Assembly (NCBI RefSeq): GCF_021646545.1
Contig: NZ_JAKIRP010000003.1
Coordinates: 558,001 to 622,000 of the forward strand
Reading direction: 5' to 3'
Origin: Chitinophaga filiformis
GTDB lineage: Bacteria; Bacteroidota; Bacteroidia; Chitinophagales; Chitinophagaceae
DNA: 64,000 bases
This document shows, piece by piece, positions 33,992-44,208 of the stretch. The notes under the pieces are model-generated. The model saw only the letters and a program-made list of their open reading frames with translations, had not been told where the DNA came from and did no database searches. The position numbers and the translations under genes are program-made. Within the stretch, counting starts at the first letter, position 1. Each line of letters begins with the position of its first letter.

Positions 33992-34184
33992 CCCAAGTTA
34001 ACCATTAAAAGACACAACTTTTCTAATTAAAATTCTTCAGGTGTATCCGGAAAATATTCTTATCCCTCTTCACCTATCTATACATACATACGATAAATGT
34101 TTAAACATGGATTTTAGCCTCCGTCTTTTTCCTAAAAAGAAGGAAACCTACGCTAGCCCTTCATTATCAACAGAATATAAGGCC

Positions 34185-34218
34185 AAAAAAAATTCCCGCA
34201 TTTGTTATGCGGGAATTT
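34185..34218 (-). terminator. Terminator of the porP/surface-protein operon
   Basis: AATTCCCGCAT pairs with ATGCGGGAATT around TTGTT. On the minus strand a run of eight T follows. It lies 40 bases past the porP stop. The rest of 33958-34258 has no gene. Confidence 0.85.
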
Positions 34219-34258
34219 GCTAAATCAGTATGTGTTTTCGGTAATATAAGCTCATGAA

Positions 34259-35170
34259 TTAGAAAACACGCGGCAGAATTTCGTGATCACTACTCCATCC
34301 GAAACGTAAATTCAGCATGAGCTCATGTGATACCGTCTGTGCTCCTTTCAGGTTGGATGACATCGGCGTATCGTAGGAATAACCGATCTGGAAATAAGGT
34401 CCTACCCTCACCTGTACCAGACCCGTCACCGTTTTCTCCGAACGCCAGGAAGCTCCCAGCCAAACTATCTCCTTTAGAAGTACACTTGTGTTGATATCAT
34501 ATTGAAAACCACTTCCTTTCGCCTGTCTCAGCAATATGGAAGGTTTTACCAGTACGTCGTCATTTACTCTTGCTGCATACGCAGCCTGCATATAATAGTG
34601 TGAAATTGTCTTCACTTTATTTACACTGTTGCCCAGATCAAAACTTTTGAAGGCGGGCGCAGATAAACCCAGGTAAAAATTCTCAGAAAAGAGGGCGAAG
34701 CCAAATCCCACCTGCGTTTTCCAATAACTCAGATTGGAAGCGAATGTAGGGTCGGTGGTGGTCAGTTCACTATTCTTTTCATTGTATTGCGACATCCCGG
34801 CCTGCAGTCCCATGGCAAGCTGCAAAGTTTCATTCAGCGATACCTTCTGTGCTGCCAGCAGGTTATAGTCGGTACGTGTCTGAACGGTGATCGATTCTCT
34901 CATGGCCGAGAAACCAATGCTGGTCCCTTTTTGATTCATCGGCGTATAAAACGACATGGTAGCTGTTTTAGGCGCACCATCCACTCCTACCCACTGGTTA
35001 CGTCCTACTACTGTTAAACTGGCTGATTCATCCGTACTGGCATAAGCAGGATTGATGACAATTCCGTTCAGCATGTACTGGGAATAGATAGGACTCTGCT
35101 GAGCCTTCGCCGGTACATAACATGCAGCCGCTACAAGTAGATTTAAAAGGATTTTCGTCTTAGCAGTCAT
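34259..35170 (-). CDS. PorP/SprF family type IX secretion outer-membrane protein
   Basis: The 303-residue protein has a signal peptide (to about residue 23, AKAQ) and the PorP/SprF opening QQSPIYSQYMLNGIVINPAYAS, then alternating beta strands of an outer-membrane barrel. SprF-type proteins help particular type IX substrates, such as the gliding adhesin SprB, reach the surface. The gene follows the giant surface protein with only two bases between stop and start, so the two are almost certainly a secretion pair. Confidence 0.93.
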   Translation of the reverse strand: MTAKTKILLNLLVAAACYVPAKAQQSPIYSQYMLNGIVINPAYASTDESASLTVVGRNQWVGVDGAPKTATMSFYTPMNQKGTSIGFSAMRESITVQTRTDYNLLAAQKVSLNETLQLAMGLQAGMSQYNEKNSELTTTDPTFASNLSYWKTQVGFGFALFSENFYLGLSAPAFKSFDLGNSVNKVKTISHYYMQAAYAARVNDDVLVKPSILLRQAKGSGFQYDINTSVLLKEIVWLGASWRSEKTVTGLVQVRVGPYFQIGYSYDTPMSSNLKGAQTVSHELMLNLRFGWSSDHEILPRVF

Positions 35171-35172
35171 CG

Positions 35173-38100
35173 CTATCTTTTTATTACAATGAATCCAGTA
35201 GAACGTTTCTTATTACCATTGGCATCCGTAGTATGGATGATAAAGAAGTAAGAACCATCCGGAACATCCTGGCCTTTAGCACCACCGACATTACCCTTAC
35301 CATTAAAGTTGTTCGTCTGGTTGTTATAATTCTTCGTTGTGAATACGGTACCGCCCCAACGGTTAAATACTGTCACTTCATTTTCCGGATATTTCTCTAT
35401 GTTCTCGATCTGCATCGCATCATTACCCAATCCATCATTGTTTGGTGACATTGCCGGATGTACGCGCAGGTTACCGCCGTTATCATCCTTCCATCTGCCG
35501 TCTGTGATGAAGCGCTCTACATAGTCTGGTACACCATCACCATCCACATCACAATCCATACAGATCTGGATCAGACCAGTGGCAGCGATAATAGAATCGA
35601 GGGTTGGCGGATGCTGGTTAGATGATACGGTCGCTCTCAGCAATCGCATACCGAAGACCTTATCCTTCTCGACACTGTTCACTAATACCGGGATCTCAAT
35701 TTCTGTTTCACCAGGTAATATCAATACAGGCGATACTGTATTATCATAGTCTTTTACTGGTGTTGCTGCCAGTGTATTAGCAGGGATCTCAGTTGGCGCC
35801 GGTGTATAGAACTCATAGTATACAGTGATGATACGTGAGCTGGCGCGATTCAAACGAAGCTTGAATGGTAATGGCTGGCCGATGGTATCGAACGCTACTT
35901 TCACTGCATAACGACTGTCAGTAAAGGTCAGTTTCAGTGAATCGTCGTCACCCACGGAATTGATCACTTCACTTGCCAGACCGGTATAATAAGGAGGCTT
36001 GGCGCTGAGCGGATCATAATCCTTTACTGCTGCTTTGATCCATCCATCATCATCACTCAGTTCATTGTCGTCTACTTTCACTTTAAAGCGCGCTTCCTGT
36101 TTACCTTTCGGAACCGTTACCTCAATGCTCTTACCGTTTACTGTACCACCTGAAAGTGTAAGTGTTCTGTAAATATCATTGGTAACATCGAGCGTTACAG
36201 GCAGATCTACTGTAATAGTCCTGCTCAATCTGATCACAAACTCAACTTCCTCTCCTTCTGTGATCTGGCTGGTAGCAGCAAACAGGTTTACTGTTGGCGT
36301 ATCGATGTTATGGTTGTAAATGATCAGCGTAGCTACCGGGTTGTTGACAAATGTCCAGGTTACATTAGGCAATGCAGAACTAGCGTCTGTCAATGTAGAT
36401 TGTACTGTTACATCTGGTCCTGCGTAGTGGATGCCGGCAGGTGATACTGGCACATACACCATGCTCTCTCCTTTCGGAATGATCGCATATCCAGGTAAGA
36501 TATTGTAGTCAGTGCCCGGCGTTGCAGTACCTCCAAGGTTATAGATCACCTTCACATTGTCTGATGCCACCAGTGTTGAATCATTAAAGCGGATCCTGAA
36601 TGCACCCGGAGTAGATGGCTGGGTCGCATCACTGATCCTTTCTATTAATATCTTACGGGCATCTGATTTTGGACCGGTAGTAGCATTTTCATCATCTACT
36701 ACTGTTATCAACACAGGTGTAATATCCACCGTCATGTTGATAGGATTACCACCATTGTCTGCAACCGCGTTTGTGAGTGTTACTCTCAATGTCTGGTCAC
36801 CCTGTAGTATCAGGTCATCCTTTATACGCACAGGTACGGTCACTTCCTGAGAGCCGGCCGGAATAACTACAGATGTTGGAAGCGGCTCGATATTGGTACC
36901 GCTATATATTGCCCTATAGCTTACGGTAACATCTGATGTGGAAATGATCGGCATTTTGATGATAAATGCACCATCTGTTGATGGTTCTGCAGCGTCGCTT
37001 ACTTTCTCTACTGTCAGCGCCGCTCCTGCTATTTCCAGAATGTTCAGTGCCGGTACCGGTAAGAAGGTGAAGCCTGTCGAACTGGCGGCAAACTGCAGTA
37101 TGGTAGTTCCTTCCAGTTTGTAGTTGTTCGGTACACTCAGGAAGTAGGTTACCTTATTGCTGTCTTTTGCGATGGTCACTGTTGTTGGCAGACCAACATA
37201 GTTAGTGATATCAGCAGTAGAAGAAGGATCCGGTGTAATGTTGATAGTGATAGGGATAGTTGTTATCACTGCTGGATCAGCAAACCCGATCGTTACTTTT
37301 GTTGCGCCACCACCTTTGGTAATGGCAGTAGAATCGAATGATATCTGGAGGCCCGCTTTAGTCGGGTCACTGATGGTAGCATCGTCTATATAAAGATCAA
37401 AAGTGTCAACTACTAAGTTTGGCATCAGCGTCGCACCACCGGTGAACTGTAACAGTTCCGGACTTTCAATGATCTTGTCTGCCGTTGGATTGATGGTGAA
37501 GTCTGCATAACCTACTGCCGGATTCAGTGTAAAACTGGTAGGCACTCCGGTATAGTCTGCAGACACTGCCTGTGATGCCGACGTTGCGTATACTGACAAC
37601 ATCACGGGTTTATATGGCGTCACTCCCGGAGGAAGGCTGGCACGCACTGTATATGGAACACCTTCTTTTACACGATCACCCTGGCTTGCTGGCTGCGGTG
37701 TGAAAGTGACCTTCAGGTTTGCGGGATCATTTGCAGTAACATCAATCATGTTGAGCGTTACTGAGTCTTTCGGATAACCTTCGGTTTCTACTATCACTAC
37801 CAGCTTCTCATTATCATTCAGTATGTTATCCATGCTGGCCGCTACAGGCACCGGAATGGTAACGGAGTTACCACTCAGTGTAACTGTTTGTGGCAGACCG
37901 GTAAAGCCGGCAACAGCCTGGGAACTGAGTCCTCTTGTCAGGTTGATAGTCAAAGGAGTGGCAGGCACTGTACCTGATGGTAAAGTAATCGTAATGAATG
38001 CCCCTGCGCCGCCTTCAACGATATCTGTTATATCTGTAGTAACTTTTGGTCCGGAGATCTTTGTTTTATCCTTAATAACCACGGTAGCTGGTACTACTGT

Positions 38101-41100
38101 CAGACCGGTAATAGCCGGAGAAGTAGCTGTACCACCCAGTACCATGTTCTCATCTCCTTCTACCACAACATCTTCTGCAATTGTTACTGCTGTTGTTACA
38201 CTGTTACCACTGGTCAATGTAAGCGGAGTGGTAGCTAAAGTATAATCATCTGCAGCAGCAGTAGATGGTGGTACAAGCGCTGGTGTAATGTCGATCGGTA
38301 CTTCTGTTGTGAAACCGGCAGGCAGGCTGAAAGTAAAGCTGTAGCCCGTGCCGCCTTCATCCATTTCCGGATGACTGGATGTAACGGTGATCTGTTTATT
38401 TGCAGGATCATCTCCGGTACCATCCTGGATCAATCCACTGAAACCGCTTACCGTCAGGCCTGGGATAGTAGTAGCCACACCTGTGAGGGTAACTGCTTCA
38501 TCTGCTTCAAAGATCTTATCGCTGACAGCAGTGAACCCGCCGGTTATAGTAAATGTATTCAGACCGGCTGGCAGTGTGATAGTAGCCGGAACGTTATAAT
38601 CTGTAGTTGCAGCTGCTGAGGAAGCGTCGTGTGATAAAGTGATAACGATCGGATCCTGTGCGGTAACTGTTGTATTTACAAAACTGATCCTGATACCGCT
38701 GTTGCTACCTTCTTTTAAAGTTGGCGTCACCAGTTCGATCTTCATATCCTTGTTACCTGGCACATCTCCTGTAGCATCCTGGATGGTGATCAGGGAAGAG
38801 TCTGTGGTGAATCCGTTAGGTTGGGTTACGATCCACAGGCTTTCGTCAGCTTCCAGTACGTTATCCGCCTGGGCGATCACTTTAGCCGGGAAGGATACGG
38901 AGTTCTGTCCTTTTTTTATCACTACGCTGGTTGGCAATGTTGTTGCCAGATCAGCATCATTTGCTTGTGAGCTTAGACCTTTTGATATAACTACCGGAAT
39001 ATCATACAATGCTGTAACACCCGGTGGTAATGATACTGTTACAGTTGCACCGGCATCTCCTTCTTTAATAGTTGATGGCGTAGCTGTCAGGATCACTTTG
39101 TTGGAACTGTCGGCATCCACGTCTCTGATAGTTATCTGCGGACCGGTATAATTATATACACGGCCTGCGCCTACATCATCTATCGCTACCAGATCCAGGT
39201 CGAAATATTCAGGTGTAGCGCTCTCTATCAGTTTATCTGCGAAGACGGTAAAAGGCACTTTCGTAACTGTAGTACCTGGCGTTATTTTGAACTCCAGACC
39301 GGAATAATAGTTCAGGTCAAAGTCTACCTGGTCTTCCGCAGTAGCATTGTCCCAATCCACATAGATGTCCTGCAGGGTGATGGTGACTTCTGTAGTTACT
39401 CCCGGAGGCAGGTGCAGACCAAGGAAACCGCTATACCCTTCAGGAACAGGTCGTGCTGCATCAGGAGAGATACAGTCGGCCTGGATCTGTGAGTAAGCAG
39501 GATTCAGGAAGGTACTGTCTTTGATCTGTATGTCTTTCTGGCTGGCAACGCCGATACCTAAGATGGTACCCTGGAATTTCAGGGACAGGTTCTCTGTGTT
39601 TTCCAGCACTCTGTCTGCTTTCGCGCTGAAAGTGAATACAGGTGTACCTGTCTGGTTAGCAGGTATTACCACATTAGCAGGTACTACGTAGTCAGTATCG
39701 CCAGCGGTAGATGTTCCGACGCGGGAAAAAGTGATCACGATATCTTCCGGACAGGTAATACCAATTGGCATGGTGATCCTTGCCTTGGAAGAATTTCCTT
39801 CAAACAGGGACGTACTGTCAATATTCATTGTCAGCGTTCTCGGCTCATCATCGACAATGGTATAATCCACTTCGGAAGTTCCGGAGATCCCTAACAGGGA
39901 AGTACAGGTACTTACCAGTTTAAGACGAAGGGTACGGCTATATTGTAGCTGGTCATTTCCAATTACATGCAGATTAGGAATAGTCACGTTTTTAGGCGTG
40001 GTATAGTCGCCTGCAGGTACAAGGAAAGCTTCCTCTGTGAGAGTAAAATCTGTTCCAGGTACAGCGGGATGTGAATAGTTGGCAGCATATGCCGCATCGT
40101 ATTTTACCAGTACGTAGGCAGGTGCATTCAGCTTGCCTCCGGATACGGTGAGGGTAAGGCCCTGTGCCGCCTTTTCGCCGTCGGATGTATTTCCTTCATT
40201 ACCTGATAAGGTGCCGTTGGAGAATTTGATATTCACGGCCGCAAATCCGGGAACAGGGATAGTATCTTTCATCGCCGCGATGGTGTCGAACTCTGTCATG
40301 CTCGTTCCATATCCGGAAAGAAGGCGATATGTTTTAAAGTTCATCGGGTCAGGATCGAGCGATCCGTCACGGAACACGGAGCCTAACTGTTTCATGATAC
40401 CCATGGAACGGGCGTTGCCGTCAATACCGCCGGCAACAGTATTATAAGGGAAGTAACCGGCGTCATTTATATAGAAACGGTGACCGGGAAGGGAAACCTC
40501 CCAGGAATCGAACTTCCTCAGTGAGCGGTATACGTGGCTTCTGGGCGCTTCGGGAGTGAGGGCGCAGCTGGCATCACGATACACGCCGACGGTAGTACCA
40601 TCAGGGCTTATGAAGCCGTAAGAACAGGTACTGGCAGCATCAGGATCATCGCCCGCGGCAGCACCCATTACTACCTGCTCTGACTGATACAGCAGTGCTT
40701 TCGTGAAGCCGCTGGTCTGTGGCAGGTGTAATACATAGTCCATGAAGAAATAATTGGTATTCTTCACGTAAGACACGATGATAGTTACCGTACCGGTTTG
40801 TCCGGTAGGATAGTTTTTATATTTATCGAGGATGGTGCCTACGATATGTACCTTGTAAGGATCCCAGTATTCGCCGCTACCTGATATGGGAGAAATGTAA
40901 CAAACAGCAGGACTTTTCAGGTTTGGGGGAACCAGATAAGAGCTGTTCTTAAAATCTAAAAAAGCTCTCATACCCTGAGAGCTGTCTGTTCTGATATAAC
41001 TTTCTAACAATCCTTTCCGCGTGACCTTGATTCCACCGTCACTGAGTATCTCGATCTTCAGGTCATTAGACGCAGGAGTACCACCGGAAGGATTGATCAC

Positions 41101-41238
41101 AGCTTTAACAGTCTGCGCATTGAGCTCACTGCACATCAGCAGCAATAACAAAGGCAGCACGATCCTGCAAATGGCATTCGGCAATTTACGCAACGCTGCA
41201 ATGGAACTGCGTTTCATAGGATTGGGAAGCTTGAACAT
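35173..41238 (-). CDS. Giant Calx-beta-type surface protein with type IX (gliding-type) C-terminal sorting domain
   Basis: The protein has about 2,021 residues from the ATG at 41238; in-frame ATGs at 41271 and 41217 are alternatives, and the latter begins closest to the signal peptide (RIVLPLLLLLMCSELNAQ). After an N-terminal beta-rich region come about 13 repeats of roughly 100 residues, each with an EG-containing strand and a phrase such as VSLPPGVT, typical of Calx-beta domains that bind calcium. Near the end are DVDGDGVPDYVE (a calcium loop), HPAMSPNNDGLGND and the type B sorting domain VTVFNRWGGTVF to GFIVIKR. It is expected on the cell surface as an adhesin. It is paired with the PorP/SprF gene directly downstream. 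Confidence 0.93.
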   Translation of the reverse strand: MFKLPNPMKRSSIAALRKLPNAICRIVLPLLLLLMCSELNAQTVKAVINPSGGTPASNDLKIEILSDGGIKVTRKGLLESYIRTDSSQGMRAFLDFKNSSYLVPPNLKSPAVCYISPISGSGEYWDPYKVHIVGTILDKYKNYPTGQTGTVTIIVSYVKNTNYFFMDYVLHLPQTSGFTKALLYQSEQVVMGAAAGDDPDAASTCSYGFISPDGTTVGVYRDASCALTPEAPRSHVYRSLRKFDSWEVSLPGHRFYINDAGYFPYNTVAGGIDGNARSMGIMKQLGSVFRDGSLDPDPMNFKTYRLLSGYGTSMTEFDTIAAMKDTIPVPGFAAVNIKFSNGTLSGNEGNTSDGEKAAQGLTLTVSGGKLNAPAYVLVKYDAAYAANYSHPAVPGTDFTLTEEAFLVPAGDYTTPKNVTIPNLHVIGNDQLQYSRTLRLKLVSTCTSLLGISGTSEVDYTIVDDEPRTLTMNIDSTSLFEGNSSKARITMPIGITCPEDIVITFSRVGTSTAGDTDYVVPANVVIPANQTGTPVFTFSAKADRVLENTENLSLKFQGTILGIGVASQKDIQIKDSTFLNPAYSQIQADCISPDAARPVPEGYSGFLGLHLPPGVTTEVTITLQDIYVDWDNATAEDQVDFDLNYYSGLEFKITPGTTVTKVPFTVFADKLIESATPEYFDLDLVAIDDVGAGRVYNYTGPQITIRDVDADSSNKVILTATPSTIKEGDAGATVTVSLPPGVTALYDIPVVISKGLSSQANDADLATTLPTSVVIKKGQNSVSFPAKVIAQADNVLEADESLWIVTQPNGFTTDSSLITIQDATGDVPGNKDMKIELVTPTLKEGSNSGIRISFVNTTVTAQDPIVITLSHDASSAAATTDYNVPATITLPAGLNTFTITGGFTAVSDKIFEADEAVTLTGVATTIPGLTVSGFSGLIQDGTGDDPANKQITVTSSHPEMDEGGTGYSFTFSLPAGFTTEVPIDITPALVPPSTAAADDYTLATTPLTLTSGNSVTTAVTIAEDVVVEGDENMVLGGTATSPAITGLTVVPATVVIKDKTKISGPKVTTDITDIVEGGAGAFITITLPSGTVPATPLTINLTRGLSSQAVAGFTGLPQTVTLSGNSVTIPVPVAASMDNILNDNEKLVVIVETEGYPKDSVTLNMIDVTANDPANLKVTFTPQPASQGDRVKEGVPYTVRASLPPGVTPYKPVMLSVYATSASQAVSADYTGVPTSFTLNPAVGYADFTINPTADKIIESPELLQFTGGATLMPNLVVDTFDLYIDDATISDPTKAGLQISFDSTAITKGGGATKVTIGFADPAVITTIPITINITPDPSSTADITNYVGLPTTVTIAKDSNKVTYFLSVPNNYKLEGTTILQFAASSTGFTFLPVPALNILEIAGAALTVEKVSDAAEPSTDGAFIIKMPIISTSDVTVSYRAIYSGTNIEPLPTSVVIPAGSQEVTVPVRIKDDLILQGDQTLRVTLTNAVADNGGNPINMTVDITPVLITVVDDENATTGPKSDARKILIERISDATQPSTPGAFRIRFNDSTLVASDNVKVIYNLGGTATPGTDYNILPGYAIIPKGESMVYVPVSPAGIHYAGPDVTVQSTLTDASSALPNVTWTFVNNPVATLIIYNHNIDTPTVNLFAATSQITEGEEVEFVIRLSRTITVDLPVTLDVTNDIYRTLTLSGGTVNGKSIEVTVPKGKQEARFKVKVDDNELSDDDGWIKAAVKDYDPLSAKPPYYTGLASEVINSVGDDDSLKLTFTDSRYAVKVAFDTIGQPLPFKLRLNRASSRIITVYYEFYTPAPTEIPANTLAATPVKDYDNTVSPVLILPGETEIEIPVLVNSVEKDKVFGMRLLRATVSSNQHPPTLDSIIAATGLIQICMDCDVDGDGVPDYVERFITDGRWKDDNGGNLRVHPAMSPNNDGLGNDAMQIENIEKYPENEVTVFNRWGGTVFTTKNYNNQTNNFNGKGNVGGAKGQDVPDGSYFFIIHTTDANGNKKRSTGFIVIKR

Positions 41239-41709
41239 AGTAATCTGTGTAAAGTTGTAATAATCCATCAAATACTTTAAAAAAAGTCACTGCTCAATAA
41301 AGATGGTTAGCCTGCGCACTGTGATGTGCCGGATTTTTTTGGTAGTTCGCATCAAACAATTCACCACCCCCATTTCTGGGAACCACCTACAGTATTACCT
41401 TATAAAACAAAAGACAATACATATATATAAGATACAAACATATTTACTTTTTCATACTTATACAAACAATTTTATATATTCTGTGGATATATGGCATGTC
41501 CGAATGTGGATAAGTACTATGAAGTACTAATGCTCAATAAATTATAAATCCACATTTATAGTGGAAAAAATTATTATACTTATGCTAAAACGGTGTCACA
41601 ACATATTTTTAGCAGTCTTGTGAGGTCAAGCGGGTTATAAAAGTGCTATTGTTCTGTTTGGCTAAATAAAAAAAGAACAAATGCATAGTTTAAACCCATA
41701 AAATAACGG
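41239..41709. other. Gene-free, AT-rich gap before ahcY
   Basis: No gene is seen. It contains small dyads: AGTACT repeated near 41515-41530, TCCAC/GTGGA near 41550-41567, and TTGTTCT/AGAACAA near 41649-41680. Promoters for the surface protein and for ahcY must lie here. Confidence 0.4.
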
Positions 41710-41717
41710 TAGATTTG
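41710..41717 (+). promoter_or_regulatory. Putative -7 box of ahcY
   Basis: TAGATTTG, 17 bases before the ATG. Confidence 0.5.
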
Positions 41718-41733
41718 CACAAAACAAGAAATA

Positions 41734-43062
41734 ATGTCTACAATTGCTAATTCTAACATTGACTTTACCCTTGCTTACAAGGTAAAAGATATGTCTCTGG
41801 CCGAGTGGGGACGTAAAGAAATTGAACTTGCAGAAGCCGAAATGCCGGGTTTGATGTCCCTGAGGGAAGAGTACGGCAATTCCAAGCCTTTACAGGGCGC
41901 GCGTATTGCCGGATGTCTGCACATGACCATCCAGACCGCCGTACTGATAGAAACCCTGGTTCACCTAGGTGCTGAGGTTCGCTGGAGCTCCTGCAACATC
42001 TTCTCTACCCAGGATCACGCCGCTGCTGCCATCGCTGCTGCAGGTGTACCTGTATTTGCCTGGAAAGGCCTGAATGAAAAAGAATTTGACTGGTGTATTG
42101 AACAGACCCTGTTCTTCGGCAGCCAGGACCGTCCGTTGAACATGATCCTGGACGATGGTGGCGACCTGACCAACATGGTATTTGATAAATATCCTGAGCT
42201 GATCCAACACGCGAAAGGTCTGAGTGAAGAAACCACTACCGGCGTTCACCGTCTGTATGAGCGTATGCAGCATGGTACTCTGCCTATTCCTGCTATCAAT
42301 ATCAACGACTCCGTTACCAAATCCAAATTTGATAACAAATATGGTTGCCGCGAATCCTGTGTAGACGCTATCCGTCGTGCTACAGACGTGATGATCGCCG
42401 GTAAAGTTGCCGTTGTTGCCGGTTTCGGTGACGTAGGTAAAGGTTCCGCAGAATCTCTGAGAGGTGCTGGCGCCCGTGTGATCGTTACAGAGATCGATCC
42501 TATCTGCGCGCTGCAGGCTGCTATGGAAGGTTATGAAGTGAAGAAAATGAGCGATGCTGTGAAAGAAGCTGATATCATCGTAACCACTACCGGTTGCCGC
42601 GATATCATCACTGCTGAACACTTCAAACTGATGAAAGACAAGTGTATCGTATCCAACATCGGTCACTTCGATATCGAAATTGATGTTGCCTGGTTGAACA
42701 AGAACTATGGTAATACTAAAGTTGAGATCAAACCTCAGGTAGATAAATATACTATCGACGGTAAAGACATCATCCTGCTGGCTGAAGGCCGCCTGGTGAA
42801 CCTGGGTTGCGCTACCGGTCACCCATCATTCGTGATGAGTAACTCCTTCACCAACCAGGTACTGGCGCAGCTGGAACTGTGGCAGCATACAGACAAATAC
42901 GAAAACAAAGTTTACGTACTGCCTAAACACCTGGATGAGAAAGTTGCCCGTCTGCACCTGAAGAAGATCGGTGTGGAACTGGATGTGCTGACTCCTGCAC
43001 AATCAGCATACCTGAACATCCCTGCTGAAGGTCCGTTCAAACCAGATTACTACAGATACTAA
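41734..43062 (+). CDS. ahcY: Adenosylhomocysteinase
   Basis: The 442-residue enzyme splits S-adenosylhomocysteine into adenosine and homocysteine, removing the inhibitor of methyltransferases. Motifs: [16 protein letters not shown] near residue 57, [33 protein letters not shown], and the NAD-binding [10 protein letters not shown] near 233. The C-terminus KPDYYRY is the conserved tail reaching into the partner subunit. Codon choice is strongly biased, suggesting high expression. Confidence 0.98.
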   Translation: MSTIANSNIDFTLAYKVKDMSLAEWGRKEIELAEAEMPGLMSLREEYGNSKPLQGARIAGCLHMTIQTAVLIETLVHLGAEVRWSSCNIFSTQDHAAAAIAAAGVPVFAWKGLNEKEFDWCIEQTLFFGSQDRPLNMILDDGGDLTNMVFDKYPELIQHAKGLSEETTTGVHRLYERMQHGTLPIPAININDSVTKSKFDNKYGCRESCVDAIRRATDVMIAGKVAVVAGFGDVGKGSAESLRGAGARVIVTEIDPICALQAAMEGYEVKKMSDAVKEADIIVTTTGCRDIITAEHFKLMKDKCIVSNIGHFDIEIDVAWLNKNYGNTKVEIKPQVDKYTIDGKDIILLAEGRLVNLGCATGHPSFVMSNSFTNQVLAQLELWQHTDKYENKVYVLPKHLDEKVARLHLKKIGVELDVLTPAQSAYLNIPAEGPFKPDYYRY

Positions 43063-43084
43063 TCTGATTAATCACTATATTAGC

Positions 43085-43124
43085 AATAGCCCATAACTGT
43101 GATAGTTATGGGCTATTTACTTTT
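43085..43124 (+). terminator. Terminator of ahcY
   Basis: A perfect 14-base stem (AATAGCCCATAACT with its complement) with a five-base loop, followed by a T-rich run. Confidence 0.85.
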
Positions 43125-43164
43125 AAGTTATTCCCCTCTTCATTTACTATCCACGTAATTCCAC

Positions 43165-43172
43165 TAATTTTG
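43165..43172 (+). promoter_or_regulatory. Putative -7 box of pdxJ
   Basis: TAATTTTG ends only four bases before the pdxJ ATG at 43177, so the transcript would start at or next to the start codon. Confidence 0.5.
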
Positions 43173-43176
43173 TATT

Positions 43177-43908
43177 ATGACCAAGCTAAGCGTAAACATC
43201 AACAAATTTGCCACTCTCCGCAATGCGCGTGGTGGTAATATGCCGGATATATTAAAAGTAGCGCAGGACTGCGAGCGTTTCGGCGCAGACGGTATCACCG
43301 TACATCCGAGACCGGATGAACGGCATATCCGCTACCAGGACGTAAGAGATCTGAAGCCGCTGGTGAAAACGGAATTCAACATTGAAGGATATCCTTCAAA
43401 AGACTTTATGGATCTTGTGCTCTCTGTAAAGCCTCATCAGGCAACGCTGGTACCGGATCCTCCTGATGCTATCACTTCCAATACCGGCTGGGATACTGTT
43501 AAGAACCAGTCTTTTCTCCGGGAGGTTATTGGTACATTAAAAGCAGCGGGTATCCGTGTGTCTATATTCCTGAATGCTGAAGTAGATAAAGTAGAGCCGG
43601 CGAAGACTGCTGGTGCAGATCGTATTGAGCTTTATACCGGTCCTTATGCGGAAGAGTATGAGCGTGCACGTACACAGCCACAGAATCTTCAGCTGTTCAA
43701 TGACTATAAAAATACTGCACGTGCTGCTACGGCTATTGGTTTAGATCTTAATGCGGGTCATGATCTTAATCTTGATAACTTACGGTTCTTTAAGCTGCAT
43801 ATTCCTCAGCTGAAAGAAGTGTCTATAGGGCATGCGCTGGTGTGTGATGCGCTTTATTTCGGATTGGAGAATACGATACAGTTGTATAAGAGACAGTTGG
43901 AAGAGTAG
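43177..43908 (+). CDS. pdxJ: Pyridoxine 5'-phosphate synthase
   Basis: The 243-residue protein starts KLSVNINKFATLRNARGG and contains GADGITVHPRPDERHI, FNIEGYPS and DRIELYTGPYAEE, then GLDLNAGHDLN. All are PdxJ signatures. It joins 3-amino-2-oxopropyl phosphate with deoxyxylulose 5-phosphate to make pyridoxine phosphate in vitamin B6 synthesis. It is a single-gene unit ended by a strong terminator. Confidence 0.97.
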   Translation: MTKLSVNINKFATLRNARGGNMPDILKVAQDCERFGADGITVHPRPDERHIRYQDVRDLKPLVKTEFNIEGYPSKDFMDLVLSVKPHQATLVPDPPDAITSNTGWDTVKNQSFLREVIGTLKAAGIRVSIFLNAEVDKVEPAKTAGADRIELYTGPYAEEYERARTQPQNLQLFNDYKNTARAATAIGLDLNAGHDLNLDNLRFFKLHIPQLKEVSIGHALVCDALYFGLENTIQLYKRQLEE

Positions 43909-43930
43909 CTGTTGTTGATATACTTTTTTG

Positions 43931-43968
43931 CGGGATTACAGATGCGTTCTGTAGTCCCGTTTTTTTTG
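43931..43968 (+). terminator. Terminator of pdxJ
   Basis: CGGGATTACAGA pairs with TCTGTAGTCCCG, followed by eight T. Confidence 0.88.
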
Positions 43969-44009
43969 GTGTTTTGTTGGTGTTTGGTTGGCGTTTGCTG
44001 ATGTTTCTC

Positions 44010-44170
44010 GCGGTTTCAGGAAGGGGGCCCGGTCGGCGCCTCTCTGGACGCCGATTGGGCGTTGTCAATCGAATGGGATTTGGAAGATGAATTGGGCAGC
44101 ACTGGTCGTGTCGCCGGAGAGCCGAAGGCCCGGTCCTCCCTCCTGAAACCGTTCGTACCTCCAGGCTCCC
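44010..44170. repeat. Dispersed inverted-repeat element, copy A
   Basis: The element starts GCGGTTTCAGGA and its main arm ends TCCTGAAACCG, with GGCTCCC just beyond. The arms continue inward as GGGGGCCCGG and GGCCCGGTCC, then GTCGGCGCCTCT and AGAGCCGAAGG. The shared core GTCAATCG...TGGG...TTGGA is at 44064-44084. It fills the gap between pdxJ and porQ. Copies B and C lie near 56.3 and 56.8 kb. Confidence 0.8.
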
Positions 44171-44208
44171 TATTAGGGGTAGGCTGATGGCAGATATTGG
44201 CGGTGGGC

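Noticed and set aside
41239..41733. SAH or other riboswitch in front of ahcY
   Set aside because: The predicted transcript start lies only about 12 bases before the ATG, leaving no room; the dyads are upstream of it and AT-rich without a known aptamer pattern.
41965..42822. Minus-strand open frame of 285 codons inside ahcY
   Set aside because: It lies wholly opposite the very well conserved ahcY, whose strong codon bias creates open antisense frames.
43085..43117. Small structured RNA between ahcY and pdxJ
   Set aside because: A single 14-base stem followed by a T-rich run right after the ahcY stop is adequately explained as a terminator.
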